NCBI GenBank assembly: GCA_035707965.1
Contig: DASSTJ010000096.1
Span: 1 to 64,000 of the forward strand
Origin: DASSTJ01 sp035707965
GTDB lineage: Bacteria; Actinomycetota; Actinomycetes; Actinomycetales; Angustibacteraceae
Length of the DNA stretch: 64,000 nucleotides
Direction of reading: 5' to 3'
The notes under the pieces are model-generated. The model did not search any database. It saw only the letters and a program-made list of their open reading frames with translations, and had not been told where the DNA came from. Made by a program: the position numbers and the translations under genes. Numbering within the stretch: position 1 is the first letter of the stretch; each line of letters starts with the position of its first letter. Below are positions 1 to 9,494 of the stretch, one piece after another.

Positions 1-622
1 CCCTCGACTGGTGGAACTTGATCGTAGGCGTCCCCCAGTGGGCGAACGTCCCCGCGGCCTGGCTGCCGGCGAGGCCGAACGCGTGTCGCTGGGCCGTCGC
101 GTCGAGGCCCAGCAGGCTGCCGACGGCCGCTGCGCCCCCGAACGGGCCGATGACACCCGGCGAGTGCCACCCGCGCTGGCGGAACGCCTCGTAGTTGATG
201 GCGGCCCCCAGACGCGTCGTGACCTCGAGCCCCGCCGCCACGGCCGTCAGCAGCTGCCGTCCCGAGACGCGCCGGTCCTCGCCCACCGCGAGCGCAGGCG
301 GCACGACCTCCGGCGTGACGTGGCACAACGCCGGCCGGTAGGTGTCGCACACGGTCACGGCCGTCACCTGGTAGCCGTTGAGGAGCGCCGCGCCGCCGGC
401 GGAAAGCCGCGGACCGGCCAGCACCGTGGACGTCCCCTGGCCGCCGACCACGCGTGCCAGCCGCTCGATCAGGGCCGTCTCGTCGCCGCGCCGCCCGGCC
501 ACCGCGCTGGCGACGGCGTCCAGGAGGATCTCCTTCACGCGCTGCTGGACGTCGACGGGGATCGACTCGTACGTCAGGTCGGCGACGAAGCGGGCCAGGA
601 CGGCCCCGGGGTTGGTCGACAT
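1..622 (-). CDS. MmgE/PrpD family protein, 3' end cut by window edge
   Basis: The frame reads left from an ATG at 622 and runs off the window, so only about the first 207 residues are present. The translation has the all-alpha N-terminal pattern of MmgE/PrpD proteins: a start MSTNPGAVLARFV, then VKEILLDAVASAVAGRRGDE, then GGQGTSTVL, and a Gly/Ala-rich segment ending near AGTFAHWGTPTIKFH. The family includes 2-methylcitrate dehydratase (propionate catabolism), cis-aconitate decarboxylase and iminodisuccinate epimerase, so the substrate cannot be given. It follows the GntR gene (stop at 726) on the same strand after about 100 bases that contain a tandem 18-bp repeat. Neighbouring aldehyde dehydrogenases and ThDP enzymes suggest a role in organic-acid catabolism. 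Family assignment is good; function is open. Confidence 0.85.
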   Translation of the reverse strand, partial: MSTNPGAVLARFVADLTYESIPVDVQQRVKEILLDAVASAVAGRRGDETALIERLARVVGGQGTSTVLAGPRLSAGGAALLNGYQVTAVTVCDTYRPALCHVTPEVVPPALAVGEDRRVSGRQLLTAVAAGLEVTTRLGAAINYEAFRQRGWHSPGVIGPFGGAAAVGSLLGLDATAQRHAFGLAGSQAAGTFAHWGTPTIKFHQSR

Positions 623-642
623 CGCACTCCTCGCTCGTGAGG

Positions 643-678
643 CAGTATCACTGAGCGCGACAGTATCGATGAGCGCGA
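643..678. repeat. Tandem 18-bp direct repeat upstream of the MmgE/PrpD gene
   Basis: Two adjacent 18-base units, 643-660 and 661-678, match at 16 of 18 positions (CAGTATC, two variable bases, then TGAGCGCGA). They lie 20-60 bases upstream of the MmgE/PrpD start on the opposite strand, where a regulator would bind. Read on the minus strand, 637-646 is ACTGCCTCAC, one base from the ACTGTCTCAC motif found before the other metabolic genes. Operator function is inferred from position and repetition only. Confidence 0.5.
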
Positions 679-725
679 CAGGTTGCAACAGTCCCGCACA
701 GCGAGTCCGGGACGCGAGCCGTCGC

Positions 726-1390
726 TCAGCCGGCCGCCTCGTGAGCCGACTGCCACAGCGCCACCCGCACGTCCCTCGCCTCCTGCATGTGCGTGCCCGC
801 CACGGTGCGTGCAGCCTCCGCGTCGCGGCCGACGATCGCCTGGTAGAGCTCGTGGTGCTGCGCGGCGGCGCGCGGCCAGCGGCCGACGTCGCTGTACGTC
901 GACGGCGAGTACCGGTCGACCCGGACGGACAGGCGGTTGAGCATGTCGACCAGCGTCTGGTTGTGACCCGCCGCCCACACGGCCTGGTGGAAGTGCCGGT
1001 TGGCCTCCGCCATGGCGTCCACGTCGCCCGGCTCGACGTTGTCCATGCGCTCGAGCAAGCTGTGCAGCCGCAGGCGGTCGGACTCTCGGTAGCGCTCTGC
1101 GGCGCTGGCCGCCACGGCTCCCTCGAGCAGGATGCGCACACCGTAGACCTCGAGGATCTCGTCCAGGTCCTGCAGCCGGACGCGCAGTCCCCGCTCGAAC
1201 TGCTCCACCAGGCCGTCCTGCTCGAGCCGGCGCAGGGCCTCCCGGATGGGGGTGCGGCTGACCCCGTGGTGCTTCGCCAACGTCGTCTCGACCAGGTGGT
1301 CGCCCGGCGCGAGGTCACCGGACGCGATCCGGTCGCGCAGCTCCTCGTACAAGGACCCGCGTGATCGGTCGGGCCGCTGGCCCGTTGACG

Positions 1391-1394
<4 letters not shown>
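726..1394 (-). CDS. GntR family transcriptional regulator, FCD (FadR-like) type
   Basis: A 222-residue DNA-binding regulator. Residues about 13-75 form a GntR winged helix-turn-helix, with LYEELRDRIASGDLAPGDHL followed by the family hallmark GVSRTPIREALRRLEQDGLV. Residues about 85-205 are the all-helical FCD ligand-binding domain, whose members usually bind organic acids through a metal-His/Asp site. The ATG at 1394 overlaps the TGA of the ABC ATPase gene (ATGA), so it is translationally coupled to the transporter operon and probably responds to the transported compound or a product of it. The likely operator is the 12-bp inverted repeat at 4472-4505 before the first gene of the operon. Family assignment is secure; ligand unknown. 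Confidence 0.93.
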
Positions 1395-2286
<892 letters not shown>

Positions 2287-2290
<4 letters not shown>

Positions 2291-3348
2291 GGCGCCTCGT
2301 CCGTCCGGTACAGCAGCAGCACGAAGGCCGGCACACCGACCAACGCCGTGACGACACCGACCGGCAGCTCGCGCGGAGCGAACAGCGTGCGCGCGGCCGT
2401 GTCCGCCCACAGGAGGAAGACGGCGGCGGCCAGCGCGGCCGCCGGAAGCAGGCGCCGGTGGCCGGGACCGGTGAAGAACCGCACCGCGTGCGGCAGGATG
2501 AGCCCGACGAAACCGATGCTGCCGCTCACCGACACGAGCACGGCGGTGAGCAGCGCCGTGGTGACGAGCATCGACCAGCGCAACGAGCGCACGTGGACGC
2601 CCAGGGCGGCAGCCGACGTCTCGCCGAACGCCAGCGCGTCGAGCGCCCGCGTGCTGGCCAGGCACCAGGCCAGGGTGAGCGCGAGAGCCGCGGCTGTCGC
2701 TGCCACAGCCGGCCACGTGCCCCCGGCCAGCGAGCCAGCGAGCCAGAACTGGATGCCCTGCGTTGCCTCCGGACGGCTCACCCAGATGATGACGAGCGCC
2801 AGGAGCGCCGAGCAGAGCTGGCCGATCGCGACGCCCGCCAGGATCGTGCGCGACGGTCGCAGCTGTCCGTGGCTCGACCCGAGCACGAGCACCATCACCA
2901 GCACCACGCACGCGCCCACGAACGCGCCCGACGCCAGCGACGCCTGCCCGGCGCCCAGGCCCGCCACGACCACGAGGACCGCGCCGAGCGAGGCGCCGGA
3001 CGAGATGCCGAGAAGGTAGGGGTCCGCGAGCTGGTTGCGCGTGAGGGTCTGCATCACCACGCCGACCACGCCCAGGCCAGCCCCCACCAGCACGGACAGC
3101 AGGACGCGAGGCAGCCGGACGTCCCAGATGATCGCCTGGTCGACCAGCGCCTGCCGGTCGTGCGGCGCTACGTCGACGAGGCCGACCTTGCTCGCGAGCA
3201 CCGACACGACGCCCGAGGGCTCGATCCCGGCCTGCCCGTGAGCGAGCGCGAAGCCGGCGGACGCGACGAGCAGCAGGCCGAGCACGGGGCCCCACCACCC
3301 GTGCCCGCGCACCCACCAGGTCGACGGCGAGGCCGTGCCCGCGGTCAC
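2287..3348 (-). CDS. FecCD/BtuC family ABC transporter permease
   Basis: A 353-residue inner-membrane permease with many hydrophobic segments, as in the ten-helix BtuC fold. Landmarks are the first helix (VLGLLLVASAGFALAHG), the family segment RLPRVLLSVLVGAGLGVVG, the stretch NQLADPYLLGISSGASLGAV and the coupling-helix region GSIGFVGLILPHAVR. The ORF stays open much further upstream, but the GTG at 3348 overlaps the TGA of the substrate-binding protein (GTGA) and precedes the first hydrophobic helix, so this start is chosen. It forms an operon with the lipoprotein before it and the ATPase after it. The substrate is unknown. Confidence 0.93.
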
Positions 3349-4397
3349 CGGACCACCCGCGCGACGCTGTTCACCAGCTCGACGACGGCGGCCGCGTTGC
3401 GGACGCCGGGCGTGGTCGCCGAGAACGGGACCACGACGACCGCCCCCTCGCGGACGGCGCGCAACGACCGGCCGAGCGGGTGGCGCTCCAGCACGGCGCG
3501 CTTGGCCGCGGCCGTGTGCCAGTCGGCGTCGACGAGCACCACCAGGTCCGGGTCCGCCGCGGCCACGGACTCCCAGCCGACCTCGGCCCAGCCTCCCGTC
3601 AGCCGGGGAAAGGCGTTGGCGAGACCCGCGGCCTCGAGGATCATCCCGGGGGCGCCGCAGCACGCCCCGACGGTCAGCACGTCACTGCCGGAGTCCCACC
3701 ACAGGACGTCGAGATCGTCCGGCACCGTGGTGGCGCGAGCACCGTCGACCGCCCTCCGTTGCTCATCGACGAGGGTCTCGGCTCGCGCCGGGACGCCGAA
3801 GAGCGTGCCCACCTGGTGGATCTCCTCCCACACGTCGTCGAGCCGCAGCGGCTCCGACCTACTGCGGCTGGGGCAGGCGGCAGGTGAGAGATAGCTCTGG
3901 ACCCCCTGGGCCGCGAGCGTCGCGCGATCACCGGCCACCTCGGGCTGGAAGGCGCTGGGGTAGGACGCGTACACCAGCGTCGGCCGCGTCGCCAGCAGCG
4001 CCTCCCGCGAGGGGTACTCGGGTGAGAGCACGGGCACGCCGTCGTACGCGGACGCGAGCTCGGGAAGGATGTCGTCGTCCAGGTACGCCGTGCCCACGAG
4101 GTGCTGCGCCAGGCCGAGCGAGAGCATGATCTCGGTCGCCGCCTGATTCACCGTGACCACCCTGGGTGCCCCGCCGGCCAGCGTCACGGCCTGCCCGCAG
4201 CTGACGACCTGGGCGCCGGACGGCGTCCCGGCGGACGACGCCATCGCGGCGGCCGGTACCGTCGGGCGGCTCGTGCCGCACGCTGCGACCGCGAACAGCA
4301 GCACGACGACGGCAGCCGCAGTGAGCAGCCGACGTCGGCCCTCCCTGCGACCGCCGCCGGTGGGCCCCGAGAGCGAGCACCTCGAGCTGCCGGGCAC
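3345..4397 (-). CDS. ABC transporter substrate-binding lipoprotein (TroA/FepB fold; possible F420-0 binder)
   Basis: A 350-residue secreted lipoprotein. The leader ends LLFAVAAC with lipobox Cys40, so the mature protein would be lipid-anchored outside the membrane. The body has the two-lobed metal-chelate binding pattern: RVVTVNQAATEIMLSLGL near 75-92, a VGTAYLDDDILPEL segment, PTLVYASY, and a C-terminal GWESVAAADPDLVVLVDADW block followed by VVVPFSATTPGVRNA. The last two blocks recall, from memory, the family proposed to bind coenzyme F420-0 in actinobacteria; the generic alternatives are siderophore or cobalamin. The start is a GTG; other in-frame starts before the signal sequence are possible. 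First gene of the four-gene transporter-GntR operon. Confidence 0.88.
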   Translation of the reverse strand: MPGSSRCSLSGPTGGGRREGRRRLLTAAAVVVLLFAVAACGTSRPTVPAAAMASSAGTPSGAQVVSCGQAVTLAGGAPRVVTVNQAATEIMLSLGLAQHLVGTAYLDDDILPELASAYDGVPVLSPEYPSREALLATRPTLVYASYPSAFQPEVAGDRATLAAQGVQSYLSPAACPSRSRSEPLRLDDVWEEIHQVGTLFGVPARAETLVDEQRRAVDGARATTVPDDLDVLWWDSGSDVLTVGACCGAPGMILEAAGLANAFPRLTGGWAEVGWESVAAADPDLVVLVDADWHTAAAKRAVLERHPLGRSLRAVREGAVVVVPFSATTPGVRNAAAVVELVNSVARVVR

Positions 4398-4471
4398 CTG
4401 CCCTCCCGCCGTGACACCGAGTCCGCGGGCCGGCAGTCCGTCTCACCGGCCCTGTCGGAGACTACGCACTG

Positions 4472-4505
4472 GAGTGTATGCAGCACAAGACCACTGCATA
4501 CACTC
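4472..4505. promoter_or_regulatory. Perfect 12-bp inverted repeat, probable operator
   Basis: GAGTGTATGCAG (4472-4483) and CTGCATACACTC (4494-4505) are perfect inverted arms around a 10-base spacer. They lie 75 bases upstream of the substrate-binding protein start and just after the iclR stop, in the promoter space of the transporter-GntR operon. Lack of a T-run and an A/T-rich arm core argue against a terminator. A GntR/FCD autoregulatory operator fits best. Confidence 0.6.
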
Positions 4506-4514
4506 GTATCCAGG

Positions 4515-5459
4515 TCAGGCGATGGCGGTGACCTCGTGAGTCTCGCGGTCGGGAGGCGCTCCCAGCCGTGCCGAGATGGCGTTGGCGCTCTGGACGAGGA
4601 CGCGACCCAGCAGGTTCATGACCTCCGGGGTCATCCGGTGGCGGGGGCCGGAGAGGCTGATGCCAGCGATCACCCGTCCCGAGTGGTCGCGCACGGGGGC
4701 GCCGACGCAGCGCAGGCCGATCTCGAGCTCTTCCATGTCGGTGGAGAAGCCCTGCTGGCGCACCTGGGCCAGGTGCGCCTTGAACGCCTCGACATCGGTG
4801 ATGGTGTTCGGTGTCAGAGAGGTCATGGGGTGCGTAGCGAGCATGGCGGCGACGTCCCCCTCGTCGAGCCAGGCCAGGATCGCCTTCGCCGCCGCACTGG
4901 CGTGCACGTGCGGGCGCGTGCCCACCTGCGAGTGCATCCGCACCGCGTCGAGCCCGTCCACGACCTCGATCGTGACCACGTCCCGGTTCTGGATGGTGGT
5001 CAGCGACGCCGTCTCCCGGCAGGTGGCCACGAGCTCGTCGAGAACCGGCCGCGCGGTGGACCTGAGGTCGACCTCGTGGGGCGCCATGCCCGCGAGCTGG
5101 TAGACGCGCTGGCCCAGGGTGAACCGGTTGTTCGCGTTCGGCCCCCGGCGCAGGTAGCCCGCCGCCTCGAGGGTCGCGCACAGCCGCGACACCGTGCTCT
5201 TGTGCACGCCGATCTGCCGGGCGATCTCGTTGACGCCGAGCTCGACGTCACCGTGCCCCCCGGCGGAGAAGCAGTCCAAGATGCTGAGCCCACGACGGAG
5301 CGCCACGACGGAGCCGGACCCCTCTCCCACCGACCGCACCTTCTTGCCGTCGCGCGCTGCTGACGACGAGCCCCCCGCTGTCGACGAGCCGGCTGAAGCC
5401 GACGCCTCCGGAGCGGTGGCTGACGCACCTGAGTTGCTGGAAATCGGAACTCCCTCCAC
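4515..5459 (-). CDS. IclR family transcriptional regulator
   Basis: A 314-residue regulator. After a low-complexity Ser/Ala/Gly leader of about 45 residues comes an N-terminal winged helix-turn-helix (VALRRGLSILDCF, then LGVNEIARQIGVHKSTVSRL, about 52-110). An effector domain to about 300 contains HVHASAAAKAILAWL and CVGAPVRDHSGRVIAGISLSG, both typical of IclR proteins. The long leader is unusual and the true start may lie inside it; the GTG at 5459 is the most upstream one. It is transcribed divergently from aldehyde dehydrogenase 1. The shared intergenic region holds GAGACTGTCTC (5544-5554), a good candidate for its operator, with related copies before the ThDP operon and aldehyde dehydrogenase 2. 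Confidence 0.92.
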   Translation of the reverse strand: MEGVPISSNSGASATAPEASASAGSSTAGGSSSAARDGKKVRSVGEGSGSVVALRRGLSILDCFSAGGHGDVELGVNEIARQIGVHKSTVSRLCATLEAAGYLRRGPNANNRFTLGQRVYQLAGMAPHEVDLRSTARPVLDELVATCRETASLTTIQNRDVVTIEVVDGLDAVRMHSQVGTRPHVHASAAAKAILAWLDEGDVAAMLATHPMTSLTPNTITDVEAFKAHLAQVRQQGFSTDMEELEIGLRCVGAPVRDHSGRVIAGISLSGPRHRMTPEVMNLLGRVLVQSANAISARLGAPPDRETHEVTAIA

Positions 5460-5533
5460 CCGCGGCTCCCTGAGCAGGTAGTGCCGCCGAAGTGTAGCAG
5501 TGGGACATGCCGCGCATTCTGTCGGCAGAACGG

Positions 5534-5559
5534 CCCGCTATACGAGACTGTCTCAATTG
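5534..5559. promoter_or_regulatory. Candidate IclR operator, site 1 (GAGACTGTCTC)
   Basis: An 11-bp palindrome GAGAC-T-GTCTC at 5544-5554 sits between divergent iclR and aldehyde dehydrogenase 1. Over 26 bases (5534-5559) it matches the site at 11661-11686 at 21 positions. The assignment to IclR rests on position and recurrence. Confidence 0.55.
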
Positions 5560-5573
5560 GCTACGGTGGGCCC

Positions 5574-7001
5574 ATGAACGCCCCCATCTCCTGCCTTCCC
5601 TGGATCGGCGGGTCCGAGGCGGACGCCGACGGCTGGTCGGAGGTCATCAGCCCGTACGCCGGTCACGTCGTCGTCCAGGTCGCCCGCACGGGGGCCGCGA
5701 CGGTGGCCGAGGCGGTCCGCGTCGCCCACGAGACCCAGCCGCTCGTCGCCGCGATGCCAGCCCACGAGAGGGCGGCCGTGCTTCTGCGCGCTGCCGACCT
5801 CGTGGAGCGCGACGCGGAACGGTTCGCAGCCACCGTGACCGAGCAGACCGGCAAGGCGCTCAAGAACACGCTCCGCGAGGTCAGGCGGAGCGCGTTGACC
5901 TTCCGCGCGGCCGCCGTGGCCGCCCAGACCCTCCAGGGCACGGTCTACCAGCCCGACCTGTCGTCCGAGGGCCAGCGGCTCCTGACGCTGGGCGTGCGCC
6001 GCCCGGTCGGCGTCATCGCGGCGATCACACCGTTCAACGCACCCTTCAACCTCGTTGTCCACAAGGTCGCACCGGCTCTGGCCGCCGGCAACGCGATCGT
6101 CGTCAAGCCGGCCGACCAGGCACCGCGGTCCGCCGTCGACGTCGCCCGGCTGCTCGAGGAGGCAGGGGCGCCGCCGGGCGCCGTCAACGTCGTGCCGGGC
6201 GACGCGGCGACGGGCGCGGCGCTGGTGACGGACCAGCGGGTGCGCATGGTCACGTTCACGGGCGGTCGACCCGCAGGCGAGGCGGTCCTGGCCGCCGCCG
6301 GGCTCAAGCGCGTCACCCTCGAGCTCGGCGGCAACTCGCCCAACATCGTCCACCACGACGCCGCCCTCGAGCAGGCGGTGGAGGCGTGCCTGCGCGGCGG
6401 CTTCTCCAACACCGGGCAGAGCTGCAACTCGGTGCAGCGGATCATCGTGCACGACCTCGTGGCCGACGCGTTCGTCGAGCGCCTGCAGTCCATGGTCGGC
6501 GACCTCGTGGTCGGCGACCCAGCCGACCCGCGCACGGACGTGGGCACCCTCGTCGACGAGGCCTCCGCCCGTCGGGTGGAGCAGTGGCTGGACGAGGCAC
6601 GCCGCCGGGGAGCGCGCGTGCTGGGCGGGGAGCGGTCGGGGGCGCAGCTGACGCCCGCCGTGGTCCTCGACCCGCCGCAGGACACCCGGGTCGTCTGCGA
6701 CGAGGTGTTCGGACCGGTCGTCGTGGTCCAGCGGTACACCGACCTGGAGCAGGCGATCGACCTCGCCAACAGCACCGACTTCGGGCTGCAGGCCGCCGTC
6801 TTCACCGCCTCGCTGGAGGTCGCGATGCGGGTGGCCGACGAGGTGGAGGCCGGTGCGGTTCTCGTCAACCGTTCCAGCAACTTCCGGCTCGACCACCTGC
6901 CGTACGGCGGCGTCAAGGGCAGCGGTCTGGGCCGCGAGGGACCGACCAGCGCCGTCGAGGAGATGACTGAGCTGCGCCTGGTCGTCCTCGCCCCGGAGTA
7001 G
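5574..7001 (+). CDS. Aldehyde dehydrogenase family protein (1)
   Basis: A 475-residue NAD(P)-dependent aldehyde dehydrogenase oxidising an unidentified aldehyde to its acid. The Rossmann and catalytic parts are intact: TPFNAPFNL near 152-160, VVKPADQAP near 176-184, the general base Glu250 in VTLELGGNSPN and the nucleophile Cys284 in NTGQSCNSVQR. The C-terminal block LPYGGVKGSGLGREG is the family's usual closing motif. The open frame extends to 5481, but the ATG at 5574 gives the normal N-terminus and follows the probable promoter/operator. The next gene on this strand is the ThDP-enzyme operon 140 bases on, with its own copy of the operator motif, so it is probably a separate unit in one regulon. 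Confidence 0.93.
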   Translation: MNAPISCLPWIGGSEADADGWSEVISPYAGHVVVQVARTGAATVAEAVRVAHETQPLVAAMPAHERAAVLLRAADLVERDAERFAATVTEQTGKALKNTLREVRRSALTFRAAAVAAQTLQGTVYQPDLSSEGQRLLTLGVRRPVGVIAAITPFNAPFNLVVHKVAPALAAGNAIVVKPADQAPRSAVDVARLLEEAGAPPGAVNVVPGDAATGAALVTDQRVRMVTFTGGRPAGEAVLAAAGLKRVTLELGGNSPNIVHHDAALEQAVEACLRGGFSNTGQSCNSVQRIIVHDLVADAFVERLQSMVGDLVVGDPADPRTDVGTLVDEASARRVEQWLDEARRRGARVLGGERSGAQLTPAVVLDPPQDTRVVCDEVFGPVVVVQRYTDLEQAIDLANSTDFGLQAAVFTASLEVAMRVADEVEAGAVLVNRSSNFRLDHLPYGGVKGSGLGREGPTSAVEEMTELRLVVLAPE

Positions 7002-7052
7002 ACCACGGCCCGGACATCTGTTGACACCGTCGACAGCCATTTCTAGAGTGCA

Positions 7053-7064
7053 ACTGTCTCACTG
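7053..7064. promoter_or_regulatory. Candidate IclR operator, site 2 (ACTGTCTCACTG)
   Basis: ACTGTCTCACTG lies 77 bases before the ThDP-enzyme start at 7141. It is identical over these 12 bases to the site at 11674-11685, and nine of them (ACTGTCTCA) match site 1. The left half of the palindrome is weaker here. The role is inferred from recurrence. Confidence 0.5.
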
Positions 7065-7140
7065 CGCGCGACTACTGTGGTCGGCCGCCGGTCCTCCGGC
7101 ACAGCGCGCCCCACCCGACGAGAGCGGAGGTCCACCGGCC

Positions 7141-8937
7141 ATGGCGGAGTACAAGGGTGCCGAGATGCTCGTCGACTACGCCGTCAAGGAAGGCGTGCCC
7201 TACGCCTTCGGCGTGTGCGGTCACGGCATCCTCGGTCTTCTCGATGCGTTGTACGACTACCGGGACCGCATCCGCACGATCACGGCGCACGACGAGCAGG
7301 CGGCCGGGTTCATGGCGGACGCCTACTACCGCGTGACGCACCGTCCCGCGATGACGTACACCTCCTGCGGTCCCGGCTCCCTCAACCTCACGATGGCCGT
7401 GGCCAACGCCTACTACGACTCGTCGGCGTTCCTCGCCATCACGGGCAACGTGCCGACGACCCAGTTCAACCGTGGCCCGTTCCAGGAGACCGGACGGCAG
7501 TTCCAGGGCGACTTCAACAACGTCATGCGGCCCTACGTGAAGCGGACCTACGCCGCGACGCGGCCCGACATGATCCCGTTCACGGTGAGCCAGGCGTACG
7601 CGCAGATGGTCTCGGGCCGTCCGGGGCCGGTGCACATCGACGTCCCCCTGGACGTCTTCGTCGAGACGGCTGACGTGGAGATCCCCGACCCGGCCCAGCT
7701 GCGCGGTGGCGTCTCGTGGCGCAGCGCCGGTGACCCGGCGGCCGTCCGCCGAGCGGCGGAGCTGCTGCTGAGCGCCCGGCGTCCCCTCGTCCTCGCCGGC
7801 AACGGGGTCACGCTGTCCGAGGCCACCGAGGAGCTGCGCCAGCTCGTCGAGCTGCTCCAGATCCCGGTCATCACCTCCCCGCTCGGCAAGGGCGTCGTCG
7901 ACGAGGCCTCCGCGCTCTGCCTGGGAGCCACCGGGCGCAACGGCCCGTACGCCGCCAACGAGGCCGCTCGTACCAGCGACGTGATCCTGGCCCTGGGGAC
8001 CCGCTTCGACGACCGCCCGACGAGCTCGTGGATCCCCGGAGCCACCTACACCATCCCCCCGACGGCGCTGATCCAGGTCGACATCGACCCGACCGAGATG
8101 GGCCGCAACTACCCGCCGGCTGTCGGCATCATGGGGGACGTCAAGCTGGTACTGGCCCAGCTGCTCGAGCTGCTCGCGCCCGACGCCGCGCGCTGCCGCG
8201 AGAACCACCGCGACTGGGTGGCCCGAACCCAGGGCTGGAAGGCCGAGTGGGAGACGTTCCTCGACGGCGACCAGCACAGCGACGCCGTCCCCGTGCGTCC
8301 TGAACGTCTGGTCACCGAGATCGGCCGCGTGCTCCCCGAGGATGCGATCGTCCTGTCGGACGTGGGTGTCCACCACAACTGGCTGGTCCAGCAGCTCGTC
8401 GTCGGCGAGCGCATGCGGTTCCTGCAGGCGTGGGGGTACGCGGCGATGGGATTCGGCGTCGCCGGTGCGATCGGTGCGCAGTTCGCCGCGCCCGACCGCC
8501 CGGTGCTGGCGGTGTGCGGCGACGGCGGCTTCCTCATGACGGCCAACGCCGTCGCGACGGCCGTCGAGTACGAGCAGCCGATCACGTGGGTGGTGTGGAA
8601 CAACAACGGCTACGGGTCGATCAAGGGTCAGCAGGCCGGGTTCTTCGGCGCCGACCGCGAGATCGCCACCCGGTTCCGCGTGCAGGGCGACGGCGAGCTC
8701 GTCAGCACCGACTTCGCCGCGCTCGGCAGGTCCATGGGAGCTGACGGCGTCCGCGTGGAGGACCCACGGGACCTGGCCGACCATCTCAAGGCCGCTCAGG
8801 CCTCGGGCCGCCCGACGGTGCTGGACGTCATCGTCGACCCGGCGGTGAACCCCGCGGCGACCGGCAGCTGGTCGCTGCCTCCGCTGCCCGGGCCGCCCCC
8901 GAGCTGGCGCCCGGCCGGGGCAGGGGCCCAGCCGTGA
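7141..8937 (+). CDS. Thiamine-diphosphate-dependent enzyme, acetolactate-synthase-like
   Basis: A 598-residue full-length ThDP enzyme of the pyruvate-oxidase/acetolactate-synthase superfamily. It has the N-terminal pyrimidine-binding domain with the activating Glu52 in TAHDEQAAGFMADA. A central domain follows (about 200-340, LVLAGNGVTL and DVILALGTRFDDRP). The C-terminal diphosphate-binding domain carries GDGGFLMTANAVAT near 460 and ends the motif at WNNNGYGS near 487. A GGAGG stands about ten bases before the ATG. Acetolactate synthase proper is unlikely because no regulatory subunit is near and the gene sits in a catabolic context; glyoxylate carboligase, benzoylformate-type decarboxylase and sulfoacetaldehyde acetyltransferase are alternatives. 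Its stop overlaps the next gene (GTGA), so the three ThDP proteins are probably co-expressed. Confidence 0.88.
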   Translation: MAEYKGAEMLVDYAVKEGVPYAFGVCGHGILGLLDALYDYRDRIRTITAHDEQAAGFMADAYYRVTHRPAMTYTSCGPGSLNLTMAVANAYYDSSAFLAITGNVPTTQFNRGPFQETGRQFQGDFNNVMRPYVKRTYAATRPDMIPFTVSQAYAQMVSGRPGPVHIDVPLDVFVETADVEIPDPAQLRGGVSWRSAGDPAAVRRAAELLLSARRPLVLAGNGVTLSEATEELRQLVELLQIPVITSPLGKGVVDEASALCLGATGRNGPYAANEAARTSDVILALGTRFDDRPTSSWIPGATYTIPPTALIQVDIDPTEMGRNYPPAVGIMGDVKLVLAQLLELLAPDAARCRENHRDWVARTQGWKAEWETFLDGDQHSDAVPVRPERLVTEIGRVLPEDAIVLSDVGVHHNWLVQQLVVGERMRFLQAWGYAAMGFGVAGAIGAQFAAPDRPVLAVCGDGGFLMTANAVATAVEYEQPITWVVWNNNGYGSIKGQQAGFFGADREIATRFRVQGDGELVSTDFAALGRSMGADGVRVEDPRDLADHLKAAQASGRPTVLDVIVDPAVNPAATGSWSLPPLPGPPPSWRPAGAGAQP

Positions 8938-9494
8938 CCCGCACCCAGGAGAGACACGCACAGGTCACCGACGCGCTCCTGCGGCTCGACCTGGACGCCG
9001 TGGCCTACGTGCCGTCGAACAGCATCGCCCCGGTGATCCGGGGGCTCGAGGAGGCCGATCGCGAGCGCGTGGCCGCCGACGGGGGCCGCCGACGCGTCTT
9101 CCCGGTCTCCCGCGAGGAGGAAGCAGTCGGTCTCGTCGGAGCGCTCCCGCTCGCGGGACGCTTCGGTGCGATCGTCATGCAGGACAACGGGTTCGGCAAC
9201 GCACTGACCGCCCTGACGACCTTCACCGTGGCCTACCACCTGCCGCTGCTCATCGTGGCCAACACGCGGGGCGGCCTGGGTGAGTACAACTCCATGATCC
9301 ACGCCATCTCCGCGCCGGTGCCCGATCTGCTCAAGGCGAGCGGCATCGCCACCTTCCGTCTCGACCGACGTCACACGCCCGAGGACTGGGGCGCCACCGT
9401 CGAGGCAGCCGGCACGCACGCCCGCATGACGTACCGACCGGTCGTCGTGCTGATGGAGTTCTACGACATCCCAGGGGAAGGCTCCGTGGCATGA
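8934..9494 (+). CDS. Split ThDP decarboxylase, alpha (pyrimidine-binding) subunit
   Basis: A 186-residue protein equal to the N-terminal ThDP domain alone. It resembles the alpha subunit of sulfopyruvate decarboxylase (ComD) and the front half of phosphonopyruvate decarboxylase. Landmarks are YVPSNSIAPVIRGLE near 25-39, a Glu cluster SREEEAVGLVGAL (catalytic Glu within 61-63) and MQDNGFGNALTALTTF, a segment typical of these decarboxylases. It starts at a GTG overlapping the upstream stop and ends overlapping the beta gene (ATGA), as expected for a heteromeric pair. The substrate could be a 2-oxo acid such as sulfopyruvate or phosphonopyruvate; no phosphonate or sulfonate genes are visible nearby to decide. 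Confidence 0.85.
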   Translation: MTRTQERHAQVTDALLRLDLDAVAYVPSNSIAPVIRGLEEADRERVAADGGRRRVFPVSREEEAVGLVGALPLAGRFGAIVMQDNGFGNALTALTTFTVAYHLPLLIVANTRGGLGEYNSMIHAISAPVPDLLKASGIATFRLDRRHTPEDWGATVEAAGTHARMTYRPVVVLMEFYDIPGEGSVA

